A DNA stretch of 64,000 nt from Rhynchopus sp. YZ270_cl-10. Its lineage: Eukaryota > Euglenozoa > Diplonemea > Diplonemida > Diplonemidae. The DNA lies in contig OZ037874.1 of assembly GCA_964035575.1 (NCBI GenBank), positions 992,001 through 1,056,000 on the forward strand, given 5' to 3'. The position numbers were made by a program, and so were the translations under genes. This document shows positions 10,601 to 19,189 of the stretch, piece after piece (positions within the stretch are counted from its first letter, which is position 1; each line of letters opens with the position of its first letter). Under the pieces are notes generated by a model that saw nothing but the letters and a program-made list of their open reading frames with translations, did not search any database and was not told the origin of the DNA.

Positions 10601-11012
10601 GAGTGCTCCACCCCTCTATCGTCATGGGCAAACGCAAATAGTACTACAGTCTGTCAAACAGGTGGCACCGGGAGACGTAGAGGAGAAGAGGTTGTCGAAG
10701 CGAAAATCCTGCACACACTGGCAGAGTTCAGGAACAGAAAGAACCGGTTGGTTAACCCGCGGGAACAGCCACCGCAAAAAAACTCCACCGCACGATACCC
10801 GCATGTCCACCCGTCTCGCTGATTGTCTGGCGTGACGTGCATCACGTGTCCAAATTCCTTCGCTAGTTCGTGGTAAACCAGGAGGATGGGCTTTCTCCTT
10901 CACGCGCATTCGCTGCCACCGACTCCAGCAGCAAACTCGCCGTCTCTTCGATCTTCTGCTCACGCCGTTCCGACTCCTGCAAACGCCTTCATCAGTTGCG
11001 CCCTGGTCATGT
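10600..11012 (-). pseudogene. Broken cysteine-peptidase-like (Ulp1/C48-like) gene fragment
   Basis: On the minus strand, protein-like pieces lie in order but not in one frame. A charged coiled-coil-like piece (ERREQKIEETASLLLESVA) is followed by a piece reading ILLVYHELAKEFGHVMHV and then NQRDGWTCGYRAVEFF. A Gln-x-Asp-Gly-Trp-x-Cys-Gly context resembles the catalytic Gln/Cys region of Ulp1-like peptidases, which occur both in host SUMO proteases and in several transposon classes. I cannot tell whether this was a host or an element gene. It looks broken and truncated. Confidence 0.4.
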
Positions 11013-11569
11013 TCGTCATCTCACAAAAAACGAAAAATTTAATTCACGACAACAAAGGTGTTGAGGGAGAAAAGAAAGCGAATAAAAAACAACCCAACCT
11101 TCACCTCCGTCCACGATACCCCCAGCAACCCCCATCATGTACAATGGTATCCCTCTCAAAAACCTATCCACATTTTTTTTTTTCAAACACACACACCCAC
11201 CTTTTTTTCCCCAGAGAAAAACACACAAAAACACACATTTTTTTTGTTACCTTCAATAGAAAAGACTATGTAACGTACACGAACCATTTTTCTCTTAACC
11301 CCCCCCTCCCCCCTTCCCCTTCCCCTCCCCCTCCCCTTGACTACAAAAACCTTGGACTCTGCACTCATCTATCTTCCCCTTTTGCTTTTTCCGAGTCCAT
11401 TTTTTTTTTAACACCCCAAAGGTGGCATCTGTTCTAACACAATAGGCAGATTAGCTTCTTTACTTTTTTCTCTCTCTTTTTTTCTCTCCTTTTACACTTT
11501 AACCCATTCCCCACTTCACCGATTTTGTCTTTTTTTTGTTGACGACCACTTAGCAAACTAACAACCTAG
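11013..11569 (+). promoter_or_regulatory. Pyrimidine-rich leader of the M48 peptidase gene
   Basis: Contains C/T and A/C tracts, including a C-rich block at 11300-11340 and a T/C tract at 11450-11545. A CACTTAG lies at about 11550 and the ATG follows CAACCTAG at 11570. The tract followed by AG could be a splice acceptor (5'-UTR intron or trans-splicing). No core promoter motif can be assigned. Confidence 0.35.
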
Positions 11570-13003
11570 ATGCAATCTGCCGTCCCCTCTGCTCGGCAGA
11601 CGTTACGATGTGCTATTTTCTCACCGATTTTTTCTGCTCAACTGCATTCGGGACAGCTTGCAACAGATTTCCTATCAATCCGATACCGACCCAAAGGACC
11701 CTCCACACCACGCAGTACGCACCTCCGCCCCCAACCTCCACCTCCACCTCGCCGGTCTGCAGTGATTGCACCAAGGCTTAGTACACAGCGTTGTTATGTA
11801 CCCCGGATTTCTTCACAACGACGGTTCTTCCGTACACACGATTATGATGATACTGCTGTGATGCAGGGTTTCATTCGCACTCCGAGGACGTCTATCTTAG
11901 AGGTGTCTGATGTGCACATAGGCTCGTACCAACGCAACATGATGTCCGCAGTGCTGCATCCACGTCTCTGGGTTGTAGGTGGTATTCTCGCTGTAGCGGT
12001 TTATTGTGTTTTGCTCAACCGAACTCAGGTTCCTTATGTACAGAGAAGCCAGGTTCTGTTCTTTCCACTGTCATTGGATACGCTAATTGGTGATGGGATA
12101 TATGATAAGTTGCGGCTAAAGGTGTTGTCAGAAGACCATCCCACTGCGGTTCGTGCAAGGCAGACGTTAAGCAGGTTGTTGGTCGCGATGAAGGAGGACT
12201 CTGAGGAGGAAACCACCTTGCAGGTCTGCGCGGACTGGGATTGGTCGTTGTGTATCACGGCGGATGCGGGGTGCAGCGCGTTTTCGCTCCCTGGAGGGAA
12301 GTTGGTTGCGACCCAGGGGTTGGTCGAGAAGCTGAGCAATGCGCAGTTGGGGTTCATATTGGGCCATGAAATGGGGCACGCCATCGCACGGCATGGTACG
12401 GAAAAGCGGGTGTTCTGGTATCTCCGACGGAGTTTGAGTGAATTTGTCGCGGCAGGCTCCGATGTCAGCCAGCTTCTCCACTCCTGGGCAATCGATTTCC
12501 CATATAGCCGCGCCGTTGAAAGCGAGGCCGACCTGATAGGGCTGTACCTCGCAACCAGCGCAGGGTTTTCTCTGAGTGAAGAAGACCTGCGTCTCGCGCT
12601 CCAGGAGGGGCACCATACGCACGGTGAGGCAGAGGTGGGGTGGTCGTTGTTGAGGACACACCCGGACCCTTTGTCGCGGGTGGCTGTCTTGCGTGCGCAG
12701 ATCCCTGAGGTAGTTGAAGTGGCATTGCAAAGGAAGGCAGAGGCGCAGGCCCTAGGGCACTATGCGTTTCATGCTATGAATGCATCACCGCTCGCGACGT
12801 ACCGACCACCAAAAGAGTCGGAGTTTGTCGAGTTAGAAGTCACTCCATGGTGCCTCGTCCCCTGTGGGGTCGCATGTGAATGTGGTGGGATTGGTTGTTG
12901 CAAAGGCCCTGCACTCCGTCAGTGGCAGCACGCACTGCTCAACCAAATCTTCTTTGCAGCGATGGGCATCGCACTCCTGGGGAATGTCTGTTGTGTGATA
13001 TAG
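11570..13003 (+). CDS. OMA1-like M48 zinc metallopeptidase, probably mitochondrial inner membrane
   Basis: 477 residues. The first ~100 residues are rich in Arg, Ser, Pro and Gln with almost no acid, as expected for a mitochondrial presequence. A transmembrane helix follows at about 133-150 (LWVVGGILAVAVYCVLL). The catalytic zinc motif HEMGH is at residues 266-270 and the third ligand lies in ESEAD at 317-321. LPGGKLVATQGLV upstream is the usual M48 substrate-binding strand. In this family OMA1 cleaves stress-sensitive inner-membrane substrates such as OPA1-type dynamins; that role is inferred. Odd: the C-terminus carries a Cys cluster (WCLVPCGVACECGGIGCC) and a second hydrophobic stretch ending CCVI, not typical of OMA1. 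A stand-alone CAAX-type peptidase is less likely given a single N-terminal helix. Confidence 0.93.
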   Translation: MQSAVPSARQTLRCAIFSPIFSAQLHSGQLATDFLSIRYRPKGPSTPRSTHLRPQPPPPPRRSAVIAPRLSTQRCYVPRISSQRRFFRTHDYDDTAVMQGFIRTPRTSILEVSDVHIGSYQRNMMSAVLHPRLWVVGGILAVAVYCVLLNRTQVPYVQRSQVLFFPLSLDTLIGDGIYDKLRLKVLSEDHPTAVRARQTLSRLLVAMKEDSEEETTLQVCADWDWSLCITADAGCSAFSLPGGKLVATQGLVEKLSNAQLGFILGHEMGHAIARHGTEKRVFWYLRRSLSEFVAAGSDVSQLLHSWAIDFPYSRAVESEADLIGLYLATSAGFSLSEEDLRLALQEGHHTHGEAEVGWSLLRTHPDPLSRVAVLRAQIPEVVEVALQRKAEAQALGHYAFHAMNASPLATYRPPKESEFVELEVTPWCLVPCGVACECGGIGCCKGPALRQWQHALLNQIFFAAMGIALLGNVCCVI

Positions 13004-13137
13004 GGAGAGGGGAGAGGGGAGGGAGGGGAGGGAATTGTGTCATTTAGCAGAAAAGATAAAGGAGTGAGAGAGGAATCGGCTGTGTTAATGGGGCGAAAGG
13101 GAAAAGGGGGGGAGGTAGGGGGATACCAAAAACCCAC

Positions 13138-13245
13138 GGTGGGGTCCAGCCTAGTCAAACGGGAGGCCTCAACTAGAGGGTGTGTCCACACCCGAGTTGA
13201 GACTCCAGCTTTTGGTCCAGCTCGGAGGCTGGACCCCACCTTGCA
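13138..13245. repeat. Short inverted-repeat element downstream of M48 gene
   Basis: GGTGGGGTCCAGCCT near 13140 is matched by AGGCTGGACCCCACC near 13228. Between them are partial inner matches (GGCCTCAACT / AGTTGAGACT). A small MITE or an RNA hairpin; no clear target duplication. Confidence 0.6.
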
Positions 13246-13979
13246 AAGGGAGGTCTGGTACTTTCATAGGTGGAGTGAGAGAGGCTTAGCTTTCATTTCG
13301 CACATCCTTTTTTCTTCGCTTGGTGAGATGGATTTTAGGGGGTACATTTAGTATTTTTTTCTTTCTTCAAATTCACCTACTCAGTAGGCATACTGACTAC
13401 CGGTAGTTTTTTTTTCTTATTTTGGCAGCGGCGCTGGGACTGACTCTTGCTGGTATTTTTCTTTTTCTAAATTAACCCCCTTTTTTTGGTGACTAAGAGA
13501 ACTAGAGGCATACCTCCCTTTAGCACGATCATTAGTCTACCAACTTCACTTTTTCTTTTTCTGTTTCATTTCGAATTCGATTCTGCGGGTATTTTTGGTG
13601 GTCCCGGGGTGTGTGTGCTATATGTATCCTAACTATTCTCAGGGTAGTGGCCGTGGCCATTGGGGAGTAACAAAATCAAAAAAAAAGAAAAATTTTCTTT
13701 CTGCAGATGCTTCAGCCAACTTTGAGTACAGAACTTTGTTCCGTTTTTTTCTTGGAGCGAAGTGATTTGCCCGGAAGCTGTATGAAAAGAAACAGATTTT
13801 ATCAAATAAATGAGGGCGAAATCGTTGTGGCGTATCTTTGTGTTCCACAAAAAATACCAAAATACCAGCAACACAACCGAGACAACTACACTACTCCAAC
13901 AATTTATCAAATAAATAAAGAAAAAAGGGGGTTCTTTTTTCATCTTCCCCTCCCTCCCCCACCCCTCCCCTCCTTTGCA

Positions 13980-14345
13980 TTATATTGAATGCCTCGGTCT
14001 TGCGCTGCGACTCGGTCACCTTTTTCCGCATTGTGATGCCACGCAACCGCGTCTCCGTATTTTTCTGTACTCTCAGAGAGTACGCGGAGAGGCCTACTGT
14101 TTCTGCCTTGTTTTTGCACACCTTCAGGTCATACTCTGTCACCACTGCCTTACTGAGGGTCCCGTCCTTGTCTTTCTCAGCTCCATGTTGAAGAGGGACT
14201 CAAAAATTCTTTAATGGGGAGTGTGCAGCACTTCCTTGTCTGCCTTCTTCATTGCGAAGAGGCTCGCAAAGTCAGCAACCAGCGTCTTCGTCTTGCGAGG
14301 CTTCTTGTGCCTCTAACTGGGAGGACTTCATGGTTGTACAAAGTA
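13980..14345 (-). pseudogene. Decayed minus-strand coding fragment, unknown family
   Basis: Protein-like stretches with good codon texture lie on the minus strand in more than one frame, including VADFASLFAMKKADKEVLH and VVTEYDLKVCKNKAETVGL. The amino-acid mix (Lys, Glu, Thr rich, helix-like) differs from the low-complexity frames elsewhere in the gaps. I do not recognise the family. It could be remains of a duplicated host gene or of a transposon gene. Confidence 0.3.
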
Positions 14346-14475
14346 CTCGAAGAGTATCGAGTACTCGAAAACGAAAAAAGGCCACTCGACACTCGAGTAC
14401 TCGCCCGACCCATTTTTTTTTTCTCTTCAATTTACTCGTTCTGGCACTCGAGTACTCGAACTCCGACTTCGTCAC
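14335..14475. repeat. CGAGTACTCG palindrome cluster
   Basis: The palindrome CGAGTACTCG and its half-sites (TACTCGAA, CACTCGAG) occur at least five times in 140 bases, around a T-rich centre. The outer copies face each other, so the segment can fold into a hairpin. Probably a small fold-back element. Confidence 0.6.
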
Positions 14476-14874
14476 ATTGCGGCTTTTTGTGGGCTTCGTA
14501 GAAAGCGTTGTAGGGTACACACTTCTTTTGCTCATTGTGTTCGAAACAAAAAAAGATGATGAGAAAATAGCATGAAATTGTGGAGGGTAGGGTGTGATTT
14601 TCAAAAGGGAGGGGACCAAAAGGGAGAAAAGTTGGTGGAGTGCATTGGGGGTGGGGCTGTTTCTATTGTATTTGTCGTACTTCTTGCGTACTTTAGTGCG
14701 TAGTTTGTTGGTATTTTTGGATTTCTGGGGTGCCAATAATCCTTTTTAGGGAGCCCCCCCCTACATTTTAACTCCCCCTTTACATTTTTTTCTCCCCCTT
14801 TTCAACCGCAAAAAACAGACCATTTCCCCCTCCTCTCCCCTCCCTCTCCTCCATACTTTAAACCCCCCTCTTAA

Positions 14875-16560
14875 ATGGGTATTAAAAAGAAAGCCGCTGT
14901 GGTGCGTATAACGACACATAGCGACTTTTCAGATGCTCTCCGACATGAAGGCTCTGGTGCAGTGGTGGATGTAGTGGACATTGCGAGCGAGGCATTTGGA
15001 CCGTGTAAGGTGATTCCTTTTGTTCTTGACGATCTGCTAACGGTGGGGGAAGTGCAGGATGACACCGAGGTCCGGCTCTTGCAGGTCAATTCAACCAAGG
15101 TACTACGCTCTCTTAACCCACAGACCAGCACCCACAGCAGCGACACCAGCGATACTGACGACGAATCCACATCAAGCACTTCCTCCCACCCCCCTCCCCC
15201 TACCCCAACATCCTTCCACGCTAGCACCCTCCCTCCATTCTGGGAGCCGCATCTCCGCTCTCAAGAACGGCACTCCAAACCGCTTCTCCTATTCTATAAG
15301 GATGGGGAGTACAAAGAAAAGGTGTCCGGCTGCCACACCCCACTGATTAAACACATTCTCAAGGCGTTGGGCAACGAGGCCAAACCGCCGGCACATTATT
15401 TACACGCAAACCCAGTTTTCCTTGCACAATGGGAAGCCGTTTTTGGAGGGGAGGTTGACATACCTTGGCAAGGTTTTGTTCAGGCTGTGCACACATGGTT
15501 GAAGTTAACTGCAGGGGCACCTTCTATGACGGACGTAGAGTTAATGATATTGTCAGAAAAGGTGCGAGCAAGAGAACGATGGACACGGTACAATAATTAT
15601 AGCATGCCGGAAAGGGGGCGTCAGCAGACGAATAAGGAGTCTGTGTATATACGAGCCCTGTGGCAGTCTGGGGTGGTCTTTCTTTCTAATATCGCGTTGT
15701 TTGCGCAGGGTGATGGGATGTCATTTGAGGAGGTCCTCTTTGCTGTCCTCCCCGACTTTGCACGGCGTTGCCGGCTGTGGAGAGATCTCGGCTGTGATGG
15801 AGCGACCCTCCGAGGGCCTCTAAAATCTGCTTTAAAACAACCAAAGGGAGAGTCTTCGTCTGAACAGCCAAAACGATCTGTGACGTTTCAAGAATCTCAT
15901 ACGTCGCATCATTTGGAGGACAACGTTGGAGAGGAGGGGAACATCGAAAATGAGGAGGAAAATGACGATGAAACACAACACTCTGGAGACGAAGAAAATG
16001 AAGAAGCTGAAGAGGAAGACGCTGAGACAGAACCAGAGGCAGAGGGGGAGGGGGAAGCAGAACTGCCGCTGGAGGACGCTGCAACTGATGCAGATGAGCA
16101 TCTCCCCGAAGATGCTTCCACAACAAAAGCCGTCGATGGCGAGGTGCCAACAGTGGATCCCTCAACACCTCTGGATAGGGTGGCAACTGACGCAGATGAG
16201 AATCTCCCGTCAGACCCGGCACCCTCAGAAGCAGACCCAGGCACAAATGCCCCCGCAACAGAAGCCGTCTGTGGCGAGGTGCAAACAGTGGATCCCTCAT
16301 CAACACCTCTGGATAGGGTGGCAATTGATGCAGATGAACCTCTCCCGTCAGACCAGGCACCCTCAGAAGCAGACCCAGGCCTCCCCACAGAGGCTTCCAC
16401 AACGGAGGCCTTCTGTGGTGGCGAAGAGGGGGCAGCAGCGGATCCCAGCTCAGTAGATGCACCTCAAGAACCAACTACGGAAGTGGGTGTGGAAGGAGTC
16501 GTGGGGATAGGAGAGGGAGACAATCCTAGCCTGCACGGAGTGGAGGTAGTGCAGAAGTGA
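14875..16560 (+). CDS. Thioredoxin-fold protein with low-complexity insertion and long acidic tail
   Basis: 561 residues. Residues ~8-80 and ~128-160 together resemble one thioredoxin domain. The active-site position reads AFGPCK (Cys44) where WCGPC is normal, so the resolving first Cys is missing. KPLLLFYKDGE at 135-145 matches the cis-Pro strand and turn. A Ser/Thr/Pro-rich stretch (~85-125) splits the domain. Residues ~160-310 form a helical region I cannot name (LRARERW-type helices, FEEVLFAVLPDFARRCRLW). From ~330 the chain is Glu/Asp-rich, and a unit close to DRVATDADENLPSDPAPSEA recurs three times. Thioredoxin modules of this divergent type occur in axonemal TXNDC3/6-like proteins; any such role here is only a guess. 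The ATG at 14875 follows a C/T-rich leader. Confidence 0.85.
   Translation: MGIKKKAAVVRITTHSDFSDALRHEGSGAVVDVVDIASEAFGPCKVIPFVLDDLLTVGEVQDDTEVRLLQVNSTKVLRSLNPQTSTHSSDTSDTDDESTSSTSSHPPPPTPTSFHASTLPPFWEPHLRSQERHSKPLLLFYKDGEYKEKVSGCHTPLIKHILKALGNEAKPPAHYLHANPVFLAQWEAVFGGEVDIPWQGFVQAVHTWLKLTAGAPSMTDVELMILSEKVRARERWTRYNNYSMPERGRQQTNKESVYIRALWQSGVVFLSNIALFAQGDGMSFEEVLFAVLPDFARRCRLWRDLGCDGATLRGPLKSALKQPKGESSSEQPKRSVTFQESHTSHHLEDNVGEEGNIENEEENDDETQHSGDEENEEAEEEDAETEPEAEGEGEAELPLEDAATDADEHLPEDASTTKAVDGEVPTVDPSTPLDRVATDADENLPSDPAPSEADPGTNAPATEAVCGEVQTVDPSSTPLDRVAIDADEPLPSDQAPSEADPGLPTEASTTEAFCGGEEGAAADPSSVDAPQEPTTEVGVEGVVGIGEGDNPSLHGVEVVQK
16080..16400 (+). repeat. Coding tandem repeat in acidic tail
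   Basis: About three diverged copies of a unit of roughly 110-130 bases encoding DRVA-T/I-DADE-LPSD-APSEADPG with variable spacers. They are still alike at DNA level, indicating fairly recent expansion within the gene. Confidence 0.7.
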
Positions 16561-16928
16561 GGTGGGTGAGGGGGGTGAGGGAGGAGGAGGTTAAAAATCT
16601 ACAAGAAAGTGGCCAAATAGTACTTCATATTTACATATGGCGGTGTTTGGTAGTGAAATTTGCCGTTGCTTCGATCGAAAATATGAAAAAAACTAATGTC
16701 ATAAAATCGACTTTTTGAAAAAATCAGCAAACAAAAATACGCTTTTATTTCCACAACCAATACACACCCTCTTCCACCCCCTCTCACACACTTTTATACC
16801 AGACCTCCCTTTGCCCTTTTTTTTTCCTCTCTCTCTCTTTCCCACACTTTTACACACATCGGAGGAGGAGGAAGAGAACAAAAAAGCGGACGGACCCTTC
16901 AACCCTAAAGAGCAGCTATTGTGACGAT

Positions 16929-17120
16929 ATGACGGATGCGACCACAATCCACGGGGGTGAGTTTGCACTTGTATGCATCGGCCTGCTGCTCATTGCGGCC
17001 GCGTTCCTTTCTGTGTGGCGCACGCGGCTCTCCTTTACCCTGCCTGTCGTGGAGAATGAATACCTCATGAGGGAAGGGGGCGAGGTGAATTCAGACTCGG
17101 AGGAGGAAGAGATCATCTAA
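16929..17120 (+). CDS. Small single-pass membrane protein
   Basis: 63 residues. A short polar N-terminus is followed by a hydrophobic helix at about 12-30 (FALVCIGLLLIAAAFLSVW), a basic TRLS flank, and an acidic C-terminal tail ending SDSEEEEII. The positive-inside rule suggests the tail faces the cytosol. Codon use is GC-rich like the other genes, and the ATG lies a few bases after an AG preceded by a C/T/A-rich tract. No family recognised. The composition argues for a real gene although it is short. It could also be the last exon of something longer, but no matching upstream exon is visible. Confidence 0.6.
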   Translation: MTDATTIHGGEFALVCIGLLLIAAAFLSVWRTRLSFTLPVVENEYLMREGGEVNSDSEEEEII

Positions 17121-17654
17121 GAGGTAGTGGGGGGTTGGGGGGGTAGTTAGGAGTTTGGCCCTCCGCTCAGTGGGTGGTTTTTTTTTTTTGGCTTTTGCGG
17201 AGTCACTCACGTCACCCACCCTTGGCATGGAGTATGCCCAGAGTGTTTAGTACTCTTTTGGTATTTTTCTTTTCTGCCTCGAAGTGTTGTTGAAGAAAAT
17301 AGAATGTGATGAAAAGAAAAAAAAGCGATGAAATTTGCTGTTGAGTTTATTATTGGAGTTTGTCGATTTTTTTTTTTTTTGTAAAAGTAGTGGATTCTTC
17401 GTTACACCATTTTCCCCTTCTCTCAATTTTTTCCCCCCTTCCCAGGGAGTGTAGAGGGGTGTTTGCACTATCAACTTCATTTTTTTTCTTCCTCCCCCCA
17501 ATGACTGCATCCACGGTCTGTCAGTCAGGGGGGACTACTGGTAGTGGTATTAGTCCAAATGATTCGTGTTTTACGACTAGTGGTTTGGTAGCACGACTAG
17601 TCACATTAGCACCACGAGCTTTAATTCTTCTATTCAGTAGAATAGATAGTATCA

Positions 17655-18010
17655 TGGAAAACAAAAGATCTTAGTAAGAGGAAATTTTTTTTGAGCGGGG
17701 TTTTGATATCTTCTTAGTTTTTTTTTTCCACTAAGATCTTAGTGGAAAAAAACACCAAAAAACTAAGATCTTAGTTTTTTTTCTAAGATCTTAGTTTTTT
17801 TTTCTAAGATCGTAGCCACTTTATTTTTAAGATCTTAGTTTTGTTTTTAAGATCTTAGTTTTTTTTGGTGGAAACTAAGATCTTAACAAAAAAAAACTAA
17901 GATATTCAACACAAAACACTAAGATCTTACTTAATTTTAAGAAAACACTAAGATCTTAAAAAAAACGGTGTTTTTCGCTCATATCTTAATTAAGATCTTT
18001 TGTAATCCAT
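17655..18010. repeat. CTAAGATCTTAG palindrome array
   Basis: At least twelve copies of the palindrome (C)TAAGATCTTAG, or close variants, are spread over 350 bases separated by T- or A-runs. Two more half-copies lie at 18225-18243. Flanking DNA contains related palindromes built on ACTAGT (17570-17600, 18080-18150). Each unit can form a short cruciform and is a candidate binding-site array. No gene overlaps it. Confidence 0.75.
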
Positions 18011-18212
18011 GTAGTATGAAACAAAAATTTAAATTCTTTTTGAGAATCCCTTTCCCTGGGAGGCAATAGCCACCTAGTACCCCACATAGTAGCACGATTA
18101 GTGGGTACTAATAGTCGTATTTTACACTAGTCGTTACGACTAGTAGTGACACTAGCAGCCCCCCTGACCAGACCGTGGTGTCCCAGAAGCGTTTGACCCC
18201 CCCCTCTTTCTT

Positions 18213-18460
18213 AGTTTTTCGAGATCTTCGAGATCTTAGTTTTTCGCAGGTCAGAGGATTAGCGGCCGAAACCTGCAAAACACACAAACATTTACAGACA
18301 GCACAAGGCATGGATTAAATCGTCATCTCAAAAAGTAACGTACCTTGTCTTAACGACCCTTGGTCATGCTGCAAAAGTAAACAAACAAATAAGCAAAAAA
18401 GTACAAAATAAAGTAGCAAAAGCAAAAACAAAACAAAACAAAACAAAACAAACTTTCAAA
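18213..18460 (+). mobile_element. SINE-like retroposon with a different 5' body
   Basis: Flanked by an exact 14-base duplication CCCCCCTCTTTCTT (18199-18212 and 18461-18474). The 3' end (AGTAGCAAAAGC, repeated CAAAA, AAACTTTCAAA) is that of the SINE-like family. The 5' body differs and includes a short stem GCAGGT...ACCTGC (18246-18276). This suggests that various RNAs were retroposed through one shared 3' tail. Confidence 0.75.
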
Positions 18461-19058
18461 CCCCCCTCTTTCTTCTTTTCTCTGCGGGGCGCCCCACGGA
18501 GATGCGGTGCCTATGCCCATAGAGGCGTCGTGCACTGTTGCAGCTTCCGTTTTCCTTATTATTTTTTGTGCCAGGGCCGGGGGGGGGGTTTTTTTTTTGT
18601 CTACTATTGCAGACACGAAGCACCCAACAACTCAATATAGTGCCGCACACTTTCCGATTTTTAAAAGATGTGTAGTGAACTCTCTTTTTCATTTTTCATT
18701 ATTTTTATTCATTTTTTTCTGAGTCTCGAGAGAAACAAAATTGCCCTATATTTTTGCTATTACACAATTTTCTTCTTCTTCTTTTACCATTTTGTGTTCT
18801 TGACGGAAATACAAAAAAAAGAAGAAAGCTGAATACCTGCCAACCTGCTTTTCCCGCAAATTTCAGGAGAACGAAACACAAACCCCCACACACCCTCCTT
18901 TTTTCCCCCCCAGATACAAACCACAACCCCACCCCCACCCCCACTATCCACCGATCAATTTTGTTTGTCCCAAAAGCTACACTCTCACAAGGATTTTTTT
19001 TTTATCTTCCAAACCATTTCCCCTCCCCTCCCCCACACCACACCAACCCCCCCTCCTC

Positions 19059-19134
19059 AAAGTACTACAATGAAATACAATACAAAACAAACAGAGTAGC
19101 AAAAACAAAAACAAATACAAAATAAACTTTCAAA
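19059..19134 (+). mobile_element. SINE-like retroposon, 5'-truncated, just upstream of the flavoprotein gene
   Basis: Flanked by an exact 12-base duplication CCCCCCCTCCTC (19047-19058 and 19135-19146). It consists of the family's final 76 bases, starting AAAGTACTACAATGAAAT. It ends 55 bases before the ATG at 19190, so it probably contributes to the promoter or leader of that gene. Confidence 0.85.
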
Positions 19135-19189
19135 CCCCCCCTCCTCCATCACCAGACAACCCCCCCTTCTCTCCCCCTCCCCCAAAAAA

